Shown here in pieces: positions 32,669 through 42,686 of a DNA stretch of 45,671 bases; within the stretch, counting starts at the first letter, position 1, and every line of letters starts with the position of its first letter. Where the stretch lies: contig CADAQF010000017.1 in NCBI GenBank assembly GCA_902790015.1, positions 1-45,671 of the forward strand, in the 5' to 3' direction. The notes beneath the pieces are model-generated. The model ran no database searches. It had not been told where the DNA came from and worked only from the letters and a program-made list of their open reading frames with translations. The stretch comes from an uncultured Eubacteriales bacterium (GTDB lineage Bacteria > Bacillota > Clostridia > Christensenellales > Aristaeellaceae). The position numbers and the translations under genes were made by a program.

Positions 32669-34051
32669 TTAAACTTGAATGGCCTTCCAGCGGCCATGGC
32701 TGAAACGGATCCACAGAAGTACCGCGCGCACCGAAATATCCGCCACCATCGCCCAGAAGATGGCCAGGGCGCCGAAGCCGAAATGAAAGCCGAACAGCCA
32801 CGCGCCCAGTATGCGCACGCACCACATGCTGACAAGCCCGATGTAGAAGGGCACGGCGGTATCCCCCGCGCCGCGCAGGGCGCCGCCGGTCACGATCATG
32901 ACGGCGTTGAAGGGCTGCTCCGCCGCGCAGATGGCGATGAAGGCAGCCGCCATTTGGACGACCCCGGCGTCCGAGGACATGAGCCCGGCCAGCACGCCTG
33001 AAAGCAGCCACATCAGTACGCCTATGCCCGTCAAAAGCCTCAGGGACATAAACACACATTTTCTGCCCAGACGCTCGGCCTCCCGGGGCTCCTTCTGCCC
33101 CAGGCGCTGGCCCACCAGGGCCGTAGCCGCGGCGGAAAAGCCGTAGGCCGGCATGTAGCCGAAGCCCTCCACATCGATGGCGATGATGTAGGCGGCCACC
33201 TCGATGGTGCCGATGCCGCTGATCATGCGGGCAAAGAGGATCTGGCCGAGGTTGATGGCGATCCTTTCAAGCGCCGCGGGCACGCTGATGCGCACGACGC
33301 GGCGGATCACGTCCCTGTCCCATCCGGCGGAAAGGCTTGGACGAAGCTGAAGCGCGCTGCGCCTGCCGCCCAGATGGATCAGCAGATACAGGCCCGACAC
33401 GCCCATGGCGGCGGCGCTTGCGGCCGCCGCGCCTCTGACGCCCATACCGGCGCCCCAGATGTACACCGCCCGGCCGCCGATCAGCAGCGTGCGGGGCTCA
33501 TAGATCAGAAGGAAGTTGCCCGCCACGTTCAGCACGTTGGACATGAGGCCGCTGACCATCGGCGTGCGGGTATCCCCCGCGCCGCGCAAAAGGGCCGACA
33601 TGGCGATGGCGGTGTAGTGGATCAGATAGCAGGAGGACAGGATGCGCATGTACGCTTCCGCCTCCGGCAGCACCTCCGGGCGGGCCTGCATCAAAACCGG
33701 GATCCAGCGGGAGCCCAGGAAAAACATGAAGGCCGAAAAAAGCACCGCGATCAGGATCGCCATGCGGTAGACCTGCGTGCCGGTATGCCGGGCGGAGGCC
33801 CGGTCCCCGGCGCCTACGGCGCGGGCCACCAGCGCCGTGCCGCCGATGCCGATGGACTGCACCAGCCCGCCCATCAGCCACGTGGGCGAAGCGCAGATGC
33901 CTACGGCGGCCGTGGCCACCGCGCCCAGGGAGCCTACCATCGCCGTGTCCACCAGGGACACCAGGGTGGAGGTGAGATTTTCCACGATACACGGCCAGGC
34001 CAGCGCCATGATCACGGCGCGGTCTGACCGGCGCACTGCCTGATCGTTCAC
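32669..34051 (-). CDS. MATE family efflux transporter
   Basis: A 460-residue multidrug/organic cation antiporter with twelve expected membrane segments in two repeats: [36 protein letters not shown] at the start, an internal repeat ([38 protein letters not shown]), and repeated [16 protein letters not shown] and [16 protein letters not shown]. It would export drugs or metabolites using Na+ or H+. Its start overlaps the topoisomerase stop by 4 bases, indicating coupling. Confidence 0.93.
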   Translation of the reverse strand: MNDQAVRRSDRAVIMALAWPCIVENLTSTLVSLVDTAMVGSLGAVATAAVGICASPTWLMGGLVQSIGIGGTALVARAVGAGDRASARHTGTQVYRMAILIAVLFSAFMFFLGSRWIPVLMQARPEVLPEAEAYMRILSSCYLIHYTAIAMSALLRGAGDTRTPMVSGLMSNVLNVAGNFLLIYEPRTLLIGGRAVYIWGAGMGVRGAAAASAAAMGVSGLYLLIHLGGRRSALQLRPSLSAGWDRDVIRRVVRISVPAALERIAINLGQILFARMISGIGTIEVAAYIIAIDVEGFGYMPAYGFSAAATALVGQRLGQKEPREAERLGRKCVFMSLRLLTGIGVLMWLLSGVLAGLMSSDAGVVQMAAAFIAICAAEQPFNAVMIVTGGALRGAGDTAVPFYIGLVSMWCVRILGAWLFGFHFGFGALAIFWAMVADISVRAVLLWIRFSHGRWKAIQV

Positions 34052-36507
34052 GCCTGGGTGATCTCCTCCCTGCCAGGGACCGTCAGAAGGTCCGTGACGT
34101 CGTCGCCCAGCACCGCCACCACCAGCGGATTCCCCCGGTCGTTCAGGGACAGCACAGGGAACAGGGCGCTAGACAAAGTGGTGACGCGGTCGGACTGGCA
34201 GATGTCCACGTCCGTCCGGGCGGAAATGATCGCAGCGCCGCCCAGCCTGGAGCCGACCGCGCCGTTTTTGGGAAACGGCATGCACACAGCACCCATGCCG
34301 CCGCGGGCCCTGGGATCGAACATGACCCCGGGAACGGCCTTTCCGTAGCCCAGCTCGGATATGAGCAGCACCTCGTCGCGGTTGCCGATCACCCCGGACC
34401 ACAGGACCGGGTTGTCCTTTTCCGCCTTGGAGATGCCCTTGACTCCCGCGCTGGTACGGCCGGTAGGCTCGACCTGGGAAAGGGGGAAGCGCAGCGCGCG
34501 GCCCCTGAGCGTGATCAGCAGCAGATGCTCGTCCCCATTGAGCAGCAGGACGTTCTGCAGGCGGTCGTCATCTTTCAGGCGGATGCCCGCAAAGCGGGCC
34601 CGGCGGATCTGGTATTCCTCGGCGGGGGTGCGCTTGACCATGCCAAAGCGCGTGACGGCCGTAAAGAAGCCGGGCAGCTTTTCATCCTTCCTGAAGGAGA
34701 AGAGGCCCACCGCCTTTTCCGCCGTTTCCAGGCCGGACAAAAGCCCGTTCAGGGAAACGCCGCGGTCCTTGGGGCGGCTGTCCTGCAGGGCTTTGACCGG
34801 CAGCTGGAAGCAGTTGCCCAGGTCGGTGAAAATCAGGAGGGTGGAAAGGGTATCCGTCCGGCAGAGCCTGGAAAGCTTGTCCGGGCCGTCGGCCAGGTCC
34901 AGTTTATCAAAGGTCCTTAAGTCAAAGCGCTTGAGCAGCCCGGCGCGCGTCAGCGCCACGATGCGGGGCTCCGCCGGCGCTTCTTCCTTTTCGATCACCG
35001 GCTCTTCGCGGGGCTCCTCCCTGAGAAGGGTCGTCCGGCGGTCGTCGCCGTATTTGCGGGCGATCTCCCGCATCTCCTTCTGGATGACGGCCATCAGCTT
35101 CTTTTCGCTTTTAAGGATGCCCTCCAGGGTGGCGATGGTTTTGAGGATCTCCTCGTATTCCTTTCTGAGCGCCAGTATTTCAAGGCCGGTGAGCCTTTGC
35201 AGACGCAGGTCCAGAATGGCCTGGGCCTGGACGTCCGTAAAGCCGAAGCGCTCCATCAGGCGCTGCTTGGCCTCCTTGCCGGACTTGCTGGCGCGGATCA
35301 GGGCGATGACCTCGTCCAGATGATCGACGGCCACGATCAGCCCCTCCAGGATATGGGCGCGGGCGCGGGCCTGGTCGAGCTCGTAACGGGTCCTGCGGGT
35401 GACGACCTTTTTCTGATGCTCGAGATAATACATGAGCGCCTGGCGGATGCCCATCAGCTCGGGCTTGCCATTGGCGATGGCGAAGAGATTGACGCCGAAG
35501 GTGATCTGCAGATCGCTGTATTTGTAGAGGATGGCCAAAGTGCGCTCGACGTTTGCGTCCTTCTTGAGCTCCACCACGGCGCGCAGCCCCGTGCGGTCGG
35601 ACTCGTCGCGGATGTCGTAGATGCAGCTGAGCTGGGCCTTCTTTTCCTCGCTGAGTTTGAGGATCTTTTCCAGCATCTGGGCCTTGGAGACGCCGTAGGG
35701 CACCTCGGTGATGACCAGCAGCGTCCTGCCGGCGCTGCCCTTTTCCACCGAGACGCGGGCGCGCAGAGTCAGCTTGCCCTTGCCGGTCTCGTAAGCGGTT
35801 TTAAGCTCGGGCGTATCCAGCAGTACGCCGCCTGTCGGAAAGTCCGGCGCGGGCATGACCTTCATCAGGTCGTCGGTGGATGCGTCCGGATGATCGATCA
35901 GAAGGCAGGCGGCCTCCACGGCCTCCCTGAGGTTGTGGGGCGGAATGTTGGTGGCCAGGCCCACCGCGATGCCGGAGGAACCGTTCACCAGGAGGTTGGG
36001 AAAGCGGGCGGGCAGAAGCTCGGGCTCCTTCAGGGTATCGTCAAAGTTCAGCTGGAAGGACACGGTGTCCTTTTCGATGTCCCGGAGCATCTCCATGGCC
36101 AAAGGCGCCATGCGGGCTTCGGTATAACGCATGGCGGCGGCGCTGTCTCCGTCGATGGAGCCGAAATTGCCGTGGCCGTCCACCAGCACGCCGCGCAGGG
36201 AGTAGGGCTGCGCCATGCGCACCAGGGCGTCGTACACCGAGCTGTCCCCGTGGGGATGGTATTTGCCCAGGCAGTCGCCCACGATGCGGGCGCACTTGCG
36301 GTGGGGCTTATCGGGGGTCAGCCCCAGCTCGTTCATGGTAAAGAGGATCCTGCGCTGCACGGGCTTGAGGCCGTCCTCCACGCGGGGCAGGGCGCGGTCC
36401 AGGATCACGTGCTCGGCGTAGGGCATGATGCTGTTGGGCATCACTTCCTCCAGCGGCATCTGGATGATGGTATCCTGGCGGTCCTGCGGAATCTGGTTCT
36501 TGGGCAT
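34048..36507 (-). CDS. Type IIA DNA topoisomerase subunit A (GyrA/ParC)
   Basis: The DNA breakage-reunion subunit, 819 residues. Seen are [30 protein letters not shown], the QRDR region [35 protein letters not shown], and catalytic Tyr128 in [13 protein letters not shown], then a long coiled-coil region and beta-propeller repeats. A degenerate GyrA-box (RARGGMG) is present in place of the canonical QRRGGKG type, so gyrase or topoisomerase IV cannot be decided. No B subunit is adjacent. It sits between an ABC exporter and a MATE gene, 17 bases from the former. Confidence 0.93.
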   Translation of the reverse strand: MPKNQIPQDRQDTIIQMPLEEVMPNSIMPYAEHVILDRALPRVEDGLKPVQRRILFTMNELGLTPDKPHRKCARIVGDCLGKYHPHGDSSVYDALVRMAQPYSLRGVLVDGHGNFGSIDGDSAAAMRYTEARMAPLAMEMLRDIEKDTVSFQLNFDDTLKEPELLPARFPNLLVNGSSGIAVGLATNIPPHNLREAVEAACLLIDHPDASTDDLMKVMPAPDFPTGGVLLDTPELKTAYETGKGKLTLRARVSVEKGSAGRTLLVITEVPYGVSKAQMLEKILKLSEEKKAQLSCIYDIRDESDRTGLRAVVELKKDANVERTLAILYKYSDLQITFGVNLFAIANGKPELMGIRQALMYYLEHQKKVVTRRTRYELDQARARAHILEGLIVAVDHLDEVIALIRASKSGKEAKQRLMERFGFTDVQAQAILDLRLQRLTGLEILALRKEYEEILKTIATLEGILKSEKKLMAVIQKEMREIARKYGDDRRTTLLREEPREEPVIEKEEAPAEPRIVALTRAGLLKRFDLRTFDKLDLADGPDKLSRLCRTDTLSTLLIFTDLGNCFQLPVKALQDSRPKDRGVSLNGLLSGLETAEKAVGLFSFRKDEKLPGFFTAVTRFGMVKRTPAEEYQIRRARFAGIRLKDDDRLQNVLLLNGDEHLLLITLRGRALRFPLSQVEPTGRTSAGVKGISKAEKDNPVLWSGVIGNRDEVLLISELGYGKAVPGVMFDPRARGGMGAVCMPFPKNGAVGSRLGGAAIISARTDVDICQSDRVTTLSSALFPVLSLNDRGNPLVVAVLGDDVTDLLTVPGREEITQA

Positions 36508-36524
36508 ATCTTCAAACGCTCCTG

Positions 36525-38291
36525 TCAGGCGCTGTACATCTGATACATTTCATTGTACAGGCCGTTTTTTGCAATCAGCTGACGGTGGCTGCCCTTTTCC
36601 TCCACGCCGTTTTCGGTCAGCACCCAGATCACGTCGGCGTTTTTGATGGTGGTCAGGCGGTGGGCGATGGTGAAGGTGGTGCGGCCTTCGGCCAGCTTTG
36701 AAAGGGATTCCTGGATATAGTGCTCGCTCTCGTTGTCCAGGGCGCTGGTCGCCTCGTCCAGGATGAGGATCGGCGGATCCTTCAGAAACACGCGGGCGAT
36801 GGACAGGCGCTGCTTCTGCCCGCCGGACAGCTTGACGCCGCGTTCGCCGATGTAGGTGTCGTAGCCGTCGGGAAGCTTCTGAATGAAATCGTCCGCCCCG
36901 GCCCGCTGCGCGGCCAGAACGGCCTCCTCCCGGGAGGCGCCGGGGCGGCCGTAGAGGATGTTGTCTATCACCGTGCCGGAAAAAAGATAGACCTCCTGCT
37001 GTACGACGCCTATGTTCCTGCGCAGGGACTTGCGGGTGATATGGCGGATATCCTGGCCGTCGATGGTGACCGTTCCTTCGGTGGTATCGTAAAAACGGGG
37101 GATCAGGCTGCACAGGGTCGTTTTGCCCGAGCCGGACGGCCCCACCACCGCCACGGAGGTGCCTGCGGGTACCTTTTCCGAGATATGGCGCAGCACCTCG
37201 TGGTTCTGATCGTCCGCGTAATGGAAGCCCACGTTTTCAAAGGCCACGTCTCCTTTGACGTCGGTCAGCTCCCGGGCGTCCGGGGAATCCTGGATCTCCG
37301 GCTCCACGTTCATGATCTCGCAGAAGCGCTCAAGCCCCGTAAGCCCCCGCTGGAACTGCTCCATATAATCGACGATGCGGCGGATGGAGTTGATCAGCGT
37401 CCCCACAAAGAGGAGATACGCCACGTAATCCCCCGCCAGGAGCCTCCCCTGGCCCAGCAGGATCGCCCCGGAAACGAGCACCACGATGTACATCAGCCCC
37501 TCGAACACGCGGGTCACCGTGCCGAAGCCGGCCATGGCGATATACTGGCGGACCTTGGTTTTGAGGATCGACTCGTTGTTCTGGCCGAACTTGTCCATCT
37601 CGACGTCTTCGTTGGAGAAGGACTGAACGACCCTTACGCCCAGGAGGCTGTCCTCTATGCGGGCGTTCATCTCCCCCACCTCGTGGCGGCATTCCTTGAA
37701 GGCGGCGCGCATCTTCTTGTTGAAATAGCGAAGCAGCACGATCATCAGCGGCACCAGCGCAAAGACCAGCAGCGTCATCCGCACGTTCATCCTGACCAGG
37801 ATCAGGAAGGACACCAGGATCTTCAGGGAGGCTATAAAAAACTCCTCCGGGCAGTGGTGGGCGAACTCGGCTATTTCAAACAGGTCGCTGGTGAGACGGG
37901 CCATCAGCTGGCCTATCTTGTTGTTGTTATAGAAGGTGAAGGAGAGCTTCTGAAGATGCTCAAACAGGTCCGACCGCATATCCCGCTCGATCCGGGCGCC
38001 CATGAAATGGCCCCGGGACTGCATCCAGTACGCTCCGGCCGCGTCGATCACGCGGAGAAGCAGGTATAAAAGCCCCAGGCCCGCCACCCAGCGGACGGTG
38101 ATGGACGCGGGGTCGCTCATCGCCCGGTTGGTGACCGTGCGGACGATCAGGGGAAAAACGATCTCGCAGACCGTCGTCAGGGAAGCGCAGAAAAGGTCAA
38201 GCAGCAGCATGCCCCTGTATCTTTTGAAATACGGAACGAACCGCCTGAGCAGCTCCCGGGTGGGAATCAGTCTTTCCTGTTTTTGGGACAT
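36525..38291 (-). CDS. ABC transporter, fused membrane and ATP-binding domains
   Basis: A 588-residue exporter half-transporter (type IV, MsbA/LmrA-like). Six membrane segments lie in about residues 20-320 ([27 protein letters not shown] and onward). The ATPase has Walker [12 protein letters not shown], signature [13 protein letters not shown], Walker [13 protein letters not shown] and switch IAHRL. The start ([10 protein letters not shown]) is 5 bases after GGAGG; a longer frame of 47 residues upstream lacks support. Substrate unknown. First gene of the operon with topoisomerase, MATE and transglutaminase genes. Confidence 0.93.
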   Translation of the reverse strand: MSQKQERLIPTRELLRRFVPYFKRYRGMLLLDLFCASLTTVCEIVFPLIVRTVTNRAMSDPASITVRWVAGLGLLYLLLRVIDAAGAYWMQSRGHFMGARIERDMRSDLFEHLQKLSFTFYNNNKIGQLMARLTSDLFEIAEFAHHCPEEFFIASLKILVSFLILVRMNVRMTLLVFALVPLMIVLLRYFNKKMRAAFKECRHEVGEMNARIEDSLLGVRVVQSFSNEDVEMDKFGQNNESILKTKVRQYIAMAGFGTVTRVFEGLMYIVVLVSGAILLGQGRLLAGDYVAYLLFVGTLINSIRRIVDYMEQFQRGLTGLERFCEIMNVEPEIQDSPDARELTDVKGDVAFENVGFHYADDQNHEVLRHISEKVPAGTSVAVVGPSGSGKTTLCSLIPRFYDTTEGTVTIDGQDIRHITRKSLRRNIGVVQQEVYLFSGTVIDNILYGRPGASREEAVLAAQRAGADDFIQKLPDGYDTYIGERGVKLSGGQKQRLSIARVFLKDPPILILDEATSALDNESEHYIQESLSKLAEGRTTFTIAHRLTTIKNADVIWVLTENGVEEKGSHRQLIAKNGLYNEMYQMYSA

Positions 38292-38358
38292 ATATCCTCC
38301 ATCATCTCCTGCCAGGCGCCAGGCGCCGGCATACCGCGCGATCAAAAGGAAACAACTT

Positions 38359-38387
38359 ATTTTACTACACTTTTTCCATTCAGGCAA
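38359..38387 (-). promoter_or_regulatory. Promoter for the ABC exporter operon
   Basis: On the minus strand: TTGCCT (38387-38382), 17-base spacer, TAAAAT (38364-38359), about 68 bases before the exporter start. Confidence 0.65.
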
Positions 38388-38448
38388 CGAAAATAAAAGG
38401 AACGAAAAAGGCCCTGAGCCCGGGAACAGCAAAAATGCAATCCGCCTA

Positions 38449-38477
38449 TTTACTTGATAGGTTTTTTATGTTAGGAT
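38449..38477 (+). promoter_or_regulatory. Possible promoter for the amino-acid ABC operon
   Basis: TTTACT (38449-38454), 17-base spacer, TAGGAT (38472-38477). Each box matches four of six consensus bases. It would give a leader of about 190 bases ending in a terminator-like hairpin. Confidence 0.45.
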
Positions 38478-38489
38478 TAGCGTCGAAAA

Positions 38490-38678
38490 ATGTCGGAAGG
38501 AAGGAACGGCGGATGGCACGGAAGGTTCTTTTCTGCAGCTGTCGGCGCGCGGATGATGTGCGCCCGGTTTTGCTGTGCCCAAACGGCTGCGTTTCCTGAA
38601 GCTCCGAGTCATTTCCCTTTAGCTTCAAGCGGCCCGGCGGCCGCTTTTATTATTGCTTTAATTGCCAAAGGCTGGTGA
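38490..38678 (+). CDS. Possible leader ORF, 62 codons
   Basis: A small reading frame in the leader of the amino-acid transporter operon. It contains a Cys-rich run (MMCARFCCAQ, about residues 22-31), and its stop codon overlaps the GTG at 38675 (GTGA). The ribosome site is weak and the codons run through the terminator-like stem at 38627-38646, so it may be a leader peptide for attenuation or simply a chance frame. Confidence 0.25.
   Translation: MSEGRNGGWHGRFFSAAVGARMMCARFCCAQTAAFPEAPSHFPLASSGPAAAFIIALIAKGW
38627..38650 (+). terminator. Terminator-like hairpin in the operon leader
   Basis: AAGCGGCC-CGGC-GGCCGCTT followed by TTATTATTG, 28 bases before the first permease gene. GAAGCT (38599-38604) can also pair with AGCTTC (38621-38626), abutting the stem. 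Its position suggests transcription attenuation. Confidence 0.65.
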
Positions 38679-39358
38679 ACGTATTCATGGACTGGTCCTT
38701 TATCGGGCAGCATATCCCGGACTATCTGTCCGGCGCGGGGGTCACGCTCCGCTTCGGCCTGTACGGGGTGGGCTGTTCGCTGCTGGTGGGGCTCATCTGC
38801 TGCCTGTGCCGGTATTTCCGGGTGCCTGTCTTTACATGGCTGGCCCGGCTGTATACGGAGCTGGCGCGGAATACCCCGCTGCTGGTGCAGCTGTTTTTCC
38901 TGTACGCGGGGCTGCCGCGGGTGGGCGTTAAGCTGAGCGCCGATGCCTGCGCGGTGATAGGGCTTACCTTTCTGGGCGGGGCCTATATGGCGGAGGCCTT
39001 CCGCAGCGGCCTTGAATCGGTGGACCAGACCCAGAAGGAGGCCGGCGAGTGCATAGGCCTCACCCGGGGGCAGAACATCCGCTATGTGCTGCTGCCCCAG
39101 GCGCTGGCCACGGCCGTTCCCGCCATATTCGCCAACGTGATATTCCTGATCAAGGAAACCAGCATGTTCAGCGTGCTGGCTATGATGGACCTGATGAACG
39201 TGGCCGACACGCTGCGCACCAGCGGCGGGCGCACGGTGGAGGTGCTGTTCATGCTGGCGGCTGCGTATCTGCTGATACTTATGCCCGTCTCCCTGATCGC
39301 TTACTGGGTGGAAAGGAGGCTCCGCTATGCAGGTTTCGGGGATCAGCGTCCTGTTTAA
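38675..39358 (+). CDS. Amino-acid ABC transporter permease (first)
   Basis: A 227-residue His/Glu/Gln/Arg/opine-family permease with the EAA loop as EAGECIGLTRGQNIRYVLLPQALATAVPAIFANVIFLIKETSMFSVLA. About five membrane segments. GTG is used as start here; ATG at 38687 (MDWSFIGQHI) is an alternative, and neither has an ideal ribosome site. It overlaps the second permease by 32 bases. The pair forms the heterodimeric membrane pore; substrate is polar amino acid or cystine-like (inference). Confidence 0.88.
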   Translation: MNVFMDWSFIGQHIPDYLSGAGVTLRFGLYGVGCSLLVGLICCLCRYFRVPVFTWLARLYTELARNTPLLVQLFFLYAGLPRVGVKLSADACAVIGLTFLGGAYMAEAFRSGLESVDQTQKEAGECIGLTRGQNIRYVLLPQALATAVPAIFANVIFLIKETSMFSVLAMMDLMNVADTLRTSGGRTVEVLFMLAAAYLLILMPVSLIAYWVERRLRYAGFGDQRPV

Positions 39359-39998
39359 GGGCATCAATTTCCAGCGCCTGCTGGGCGGGCTGTGGGTGAC
39401 CATGCGCATCGCGCTGATCACCATCGGGCTTTCGGTCGTGTTCGGCCTTTTGTTCGGGCTTTTGATGCTGAGCAAAAACAAGGTCGCCCGGGCGTTTTGC
39501 AGGCTGTGGCTGGAAATCGTCCGGTTCATGCCGCAGCTGGTGCTTTTGTACGTGGTCTACTTCGGCTTTGCCCGGCTATTCGGGTGGGACCTGAGCGGCG
39601 AAAGCAGCGCGGTGATCGTGTTCACCTTCTGGGGCACGGCCGAGCTGGGCGACCTGATCCGGGGAGCGCTGACCTCCATCCCCGCCCATCAAAGGGAAAG
39701 CGCGGCGGCGCTGGGGCTCACCAGCCGGCAGATCTACCGCTATATCCTCATCCCGCAGACGGTCCGGCGCCTGCTGCCGCAGGCCATCAACCTGTCCACC
39801 CGCATCATCAAGACCACCGCGCTGGTCAAAATGATCAACGTGACGGAGGTGCTGAAGGTGGGCCAGCAGATCATCGGCCAGTTTTACCGCCAGCCGGACG
39901 CCGCGTTCTGGGTGTATTTCACGATCTTCCTGCTGTATTTCCTGATCTGCTGGCCGATCTCCCTGCTGGCGGGGAAGCTGGAAAAGCGCTGGGCTTAA
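39327..39998 (+). CDS. Amino-acid ABC transporter permease (second)
   Basis: A 223-residue partner permease: LGGLWVTMRIALITIGLSVVFGLLFGLLM, LWLEIVRFMPQLVLLYVVYFG, and the EAA-type loop ESAAALGLTSRQIYRYILIPQTVRRLLPQAINLSTRIIKTTALVKMINV that docks on the ATPase. The start follows GGAAAGGAGG inside the end of the first permease gene. The ATPase gene follows 16 bases later. Confidence 0.92.
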   Translation: MQVSGISVLFKGINFQRLLGGLWVTMRIALITIGLSVVFGLLFGLLMLSKNKVARAFCRLWLEIVRFMPQLVLLYVVYFGFARLFGWDLSGESSAVIVFTFWGTAELGDLIRGALTSIPAHQRESAAALGLTSRQIYRYILIPQTVRRLLPQAINLSTRIIKTTALVKMINVTEVLKVGQQIIGQFYRQPDAAFWVYFTIFLLYFLICWPISLLAGKLEKRWA

Positions 39999-40014
39999 AG
40001 GAGGGCTTCAAACA

Positions 40015-40785
40015 ATGCAGACGATGCTGAAGGTGGAAAATGTCGTCAAATCCTTTGACGGGACCGGAGTGCTCAAAGGGGTATCGTTCACCCTGGATGA
40101 AGGGAAGGTCATCGTCATCGTGGGCCCCAGCGGATGCGGAAAAAGCACGCTTCTTCGCTGCATCAACGGCCTGGAGCAGGTGGACAGCGGAAAGATTTAC
40201 CTGAAAGACGAGCTGATTTCCGGACGCACGCGGGATATGCACCTGGTCCGGCAGAAGGTCGGCATGGTGTTTCAGAGCTATGACCTGTTTCCCCATATGA
40301 ATGTCATGCAGAACCTGCTGCTGGGCCCCACAAAGGCGCTCAGAAAAAACGGGGAGGAGGTCCGCCGGGAGGCGCTGGCGATGCTCAGGCGCGTGGGCCT
40401 GGAGGGAAAGGAAAACGCCCTGCCCCGGACGCTTTCCGGCGGGCAGAAGCAGCGCGTGGCCCTGGTGCGCGCGATGCTGATGCACCCGGAGCTTTTGCTG
40501 CTGGACGAGATCACCGCCGCGCTGGACCCGGAAATGGTCAGCGAGGTGCTGAACGTCGTCATCGACCTGGCGCGGGACGGGATGACCATGGCCATCGTGA
40601 CCCACGAAATGCGCTTTGCCGAAGCCGTGGCCGACCAGGTGCTGTTTCTGGAGGACGGGATGGCGGCCGAATCCGGCCCGCCGGAGCAGTTTTTCCACCA
40701 TCCGCAGACGGAGCGCGCCCGCCGGTTCCTGCGCAGCTTCTCCTATGAATCCAAAAACAGCCGGAAAGAAAAACAGGACGAGTGA
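40015..40785 (+). CDS. Amino-acid ABC transporter ATP-binding protein (GlnQ-like)
   Basis: A 256-residue ATPase energising the two permeases. Walker A GPSGCGKSTLLRCING near residue 38, Q-loop VFQSYDLFPHMNVMQN, signature [16 protein letters not shown], Walker B LLLLDEITAALDPE and switch VTHEM. No periplasmic-type binding protein is encoded in this operon, so it must be supplied from elsewhere or shared. The start follows AGGAGGG. Confidence 0.95.
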   Translation: MQTMLKVENVVKSFDGTGVLKGVSFTLDEGKVIVIVGPSGCGKSTLLRCINGLEQVDSGKIYLKDELISGRTRDMHLVRQKVGMVFQSYDLFPHMNVMQNLLLGPTKALRKNGEEVRREALAMLRRVGLEGKENALPRTLSGGQKQRVALVRAMLMHPELLLLDEITAALDPEMVSEVLNVVIDLARDGMTMAIVTHEMRFAEAVADQVLFLEDGMAAESGPPEQFFHHPQTERARRFLRSFSYESKNSRKEKQDE

Positions 40786-40832
40786 GCGAGCCGTTTTGTC
40801 TGCCTGAAAAGGTCTTTTCTCTGTTTTCCGGG

Positions 40833-40861
40833 TTGACATTCACATTTATTGGGAATACAAT
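40833..40861 (+). promoter_or_regulatory. Near-consensus promoter for the HTH/S24 gene
   Basis: TTGACA (40833-40838), exactly 17 bases, TACAAT (40856-40861), followed 29 bases later by the start codon. A TTGACATTC / GGAATACAA imperfect inverted pair straddles the boxes and could be an autoregulatory operator (inference). Confidence 0.85.
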
Positions 40862-40890
40862 GATCAAAACGATGCCGGGGAGGGGTTTCC

Positions 40891-41739
40891 ATGCGGACGG
40901 CGCGGGTCAGGGAAAACGAAAAAGCCATCGCCTCCTTTGAGCGCACGCGCAAGTCCAAAAGCGCCCCGATCACTGAAAAGCGCACCACCCATTACGGGAA
41001 CGTCCTGCGCCGCTACCGGGAAAAGGCGGGCATGGACCAGGCCAGCGTTGCCCGGGCGATCGGCTACAGCACCAATACCATCAGCAACTGGGAAAACGGC
41101 GTTTCCCGGCCGGATATCGACGCCGTGCCCTCACTGTGCGCCCTGCTGCGCATACCGCTTACGGTGTTTTTTGATATTCCGTTTGACCCGGCCTCCCCGC
41201 AGGAGGAACAGGAGCTTCTGCACGGCTTCAGGCAGCTGGGCCCCGCCCGGCGCGGCATCGCCTCATCTATCGTCCGCCAGATGGCGGAGGACGAAGCAGC
41301 CGTGAAGGCGACCGTCCGGAGCCTCAAAAAGAGCATTTCCCTGCCGCTGTCTCCCTTAAGCGCCGCGGCGGGCGTATCCGTCCCGATGGAGGACGTCCGC
41401 GGAAAGGGCGCCGTCTGCCTCAGGGACAATCCCCTGGCCCGCCAGGCCGACGAGATCTTCCTCATCAACGGGGACAGCATGGAGCCCGCATTTCCCGACG
41501 GCTCCATGGTCTACGTCCGGCACGCCAACAGGGTCTCCCCCGGCGAGATCGGCATTTTCAATGTCGGCGGCGCGCCTATGATCAAGGAATTCCAGCCCCA
41601 GGGCCTCAGGTCTTATAACCGCGCCTACCGGCTGATCCGCCTGGGCGACGACGACAGGGTTTCCTGCCTGGGCAGGGTGCTCGGCCCGGTTTCCCCCGAG
41701 GATGTGCTGCGGGTGGACAAGACGGACGACGAGGGCTGA
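40891..41739 (+). CDS. XRE-type HTH / S24 peptidase-like transcriptional regulator
   Basis: A 282-residue LexA/CI-like regulator. After a basic N-terminal tail, an HTH covers about residues 31-85 (YGNVLRRYREKAGMDQASVARAIGYSTNTISNWENGVSRPD). A linker holds AAAG near residue 155, the usual Ala-Gly self-cleavage type. The S24 domain has nucleophile Ser in GDSMEP and Lys in MIKEFQPQG. Such proteins repress targets until RecA-stimulated autocleavage. No prophage genes surround it, so it may control cell genes such as the adjoining transporter. The start follows GGGGAGG. Confidence 0.88.
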   Translation: MRTARVRENEKAIASFERTRKSKSAPITEKRTTHYGNVLRRYREKAGMDQASVARAIGYSTNTISNWENGVSRPDIDAVPSLCALLRIPLTVFFDIPFDPASPQEEQELLHGFRQLGPARRGIASSIVRQMAEDEAAVKATVRSLKKSISLPLSPLSAAAGVSVPMEDVRGKGAVCLRDNPLARQADEIFLINGDSMEPAFPDGSMVYVRHANRVSPGEIGIFNVGGAPMIKEFQPQGLRSYNRAYRLIRLGDDDRVSCLGRVLGPVSPEDVLRVDKTDDEG

Positions 41740-41768
41740 ACGAAAAAACAATAATCGGCAAGCATCAA

Positions 41769-41800
41769 AAAAGGCTGCGGTCACTGGCCGCGGCCTTTAT
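41769..41800. terminator. Bidirectional terminator
   Basis: AAAGGCTGCGG-tcactg-GCCGCGGCCTTT-type stem followed by ATTATTTT on the plus strand and preceded by AAAAAA (a U-run on the minus strand). It lies between the convergent HTH/S24 and ZnuA-like genes. Confidence 0.8.
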
Positions 41801-41804
41801 TATT

Positions 41805-42686
41805 TTACTGTCGGAACGCCGATTCCAGCACGAGCAGGTTTTTTTCCATGGCCGTCTCATAGGCGTCCGGAACGATCTCCCCGTCCGTGATCGGGTCCAG
41901 CTCAAAGACGGGCGCGCCGGTTTCGCGGGCGATGGCGTTCAGGGCTTCCTGCTGTACACCGGGCTCTGAAAACAGCGGGCAAACGCCGTTTTTACGAATC
42001 AGCTCCACCGTCTCAGCGATCAGGCGGGGAGAAGGGCTTTCGTCCGGCTCCACGGTCACCGCAGCGAGTACGTGAAGGCCCATGTCCTCCGCGAAATAAG
42101 GGAAGGCCTCGTGGAAGGTGACGATGTTCCTTCCCTGCCAGGGAAGCAGGGCCTCCCGCATCCTGGCGCCAAGCGCCTCCAGCTTTCCCGCATAGGCTTC
42201 CGCGTTTTGAATGATCAGCTCCTGATGCGCGGGCAGGACCTCAGCAAGCCCCTGCGCCATGTTGCGCACCATCCGCGAAGCCAGCCGGGGGCTCAGCCAG
42301 ATGTGGGGATTGTCCCCCTCCTCGTCCTGAAGCAGCGGAATGTCCGCGGAGCAGTCCACCAGGGGAAGGTTTCCGTGCTCCCGGGTCAGCAGGGGCAGGA
42401 AATTCTGCTCCATGCCCGCGCCGTTGATGATCAGGCAGGCAGCGCCCTCCAGCTTTTTAAGGTCTCCGGTCATCAGCTGAAAATCGTGCAGGCACCCCGT
42501 TCCCGCCGGGGCCAGGGTGGACAGCGTCACGCCGGGCACGCCCTGAAGCACGTTTTCCGCGAACACGCGTATGGGATAAAAGGAACATACGACCATCACC
42601 GGCGTTTCTTCCGCCCCGCAGGCGGGAACGCCGCAAAAAACCAGCACCAGGGCTAAAAGCACACACAACAGGCGATCAGACATCAT
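41805..42686 (-). CDS. Metal ABC transporter substrate-binding protein (ZnuA-like)
   Basis: A 293-residue exported cluster A-I binding protein. Signal peptide (LLCVLLALVLVFCGVPACG) could be lipoprotein-type. Metal ligands fit His in GCLHDFQLM near residue 67, His in DNPHIWLSP near residue 128, His in VTFHEAFPYF near residue 192 and Asp in LDPITDGE near residue 268. Likely captures zinc or manganese. No cognate permease or ATPase is adjacent. It starts immediately after the esterase stop codon. Confidence 0.85.
   Translation of the reverse strand: MMSDRLLCVLLALVLVFCGVPACGAEETPVMVVCSFYPIRVFAENVLQGVPGVTLSTLAPAGTGCLHDFQLMTGDLKKLEGAACLIINGAGMEQNFLPLLTREHGNLPLVDCSADIPLLQDEEGDNPHIWLSPRLASRMVRNMAQGLAEVLPAHQELIIQNAEAYAGKLEALGARMREALLPWQGRNIVTFHEAFPYFAEDMGLHVLAAVTVEPDESPSPRLIAETVELIRKNGVCPLFSEPGVQQEALNAIARETGAPVFELDPITDGEIVPDAYETAMEKNLLVLESAFRQ

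Noticed and set aside
35197..38069. Two plus-strand frames of about 448 codons opposite the topoisomerase and ABC exporter genes
   Set aside because: Both mirror conserved genes codon for codon and show no protein-family signal.
38480..38650. T-box or known riboswitch upstream of the amino-acid transporter
   Set aside because: The conserved T-box sequence AGGGTGGNACCGCG and known aptamer signatures are absent; only a terminator-like stem is seen.
40891..41739. Prophage boundary signalled by the CI-like regulator
   Set aside because: Neighbouring genes are ordinary transport and envelope genes; no integrase, terminase or structural phage gene is seen.
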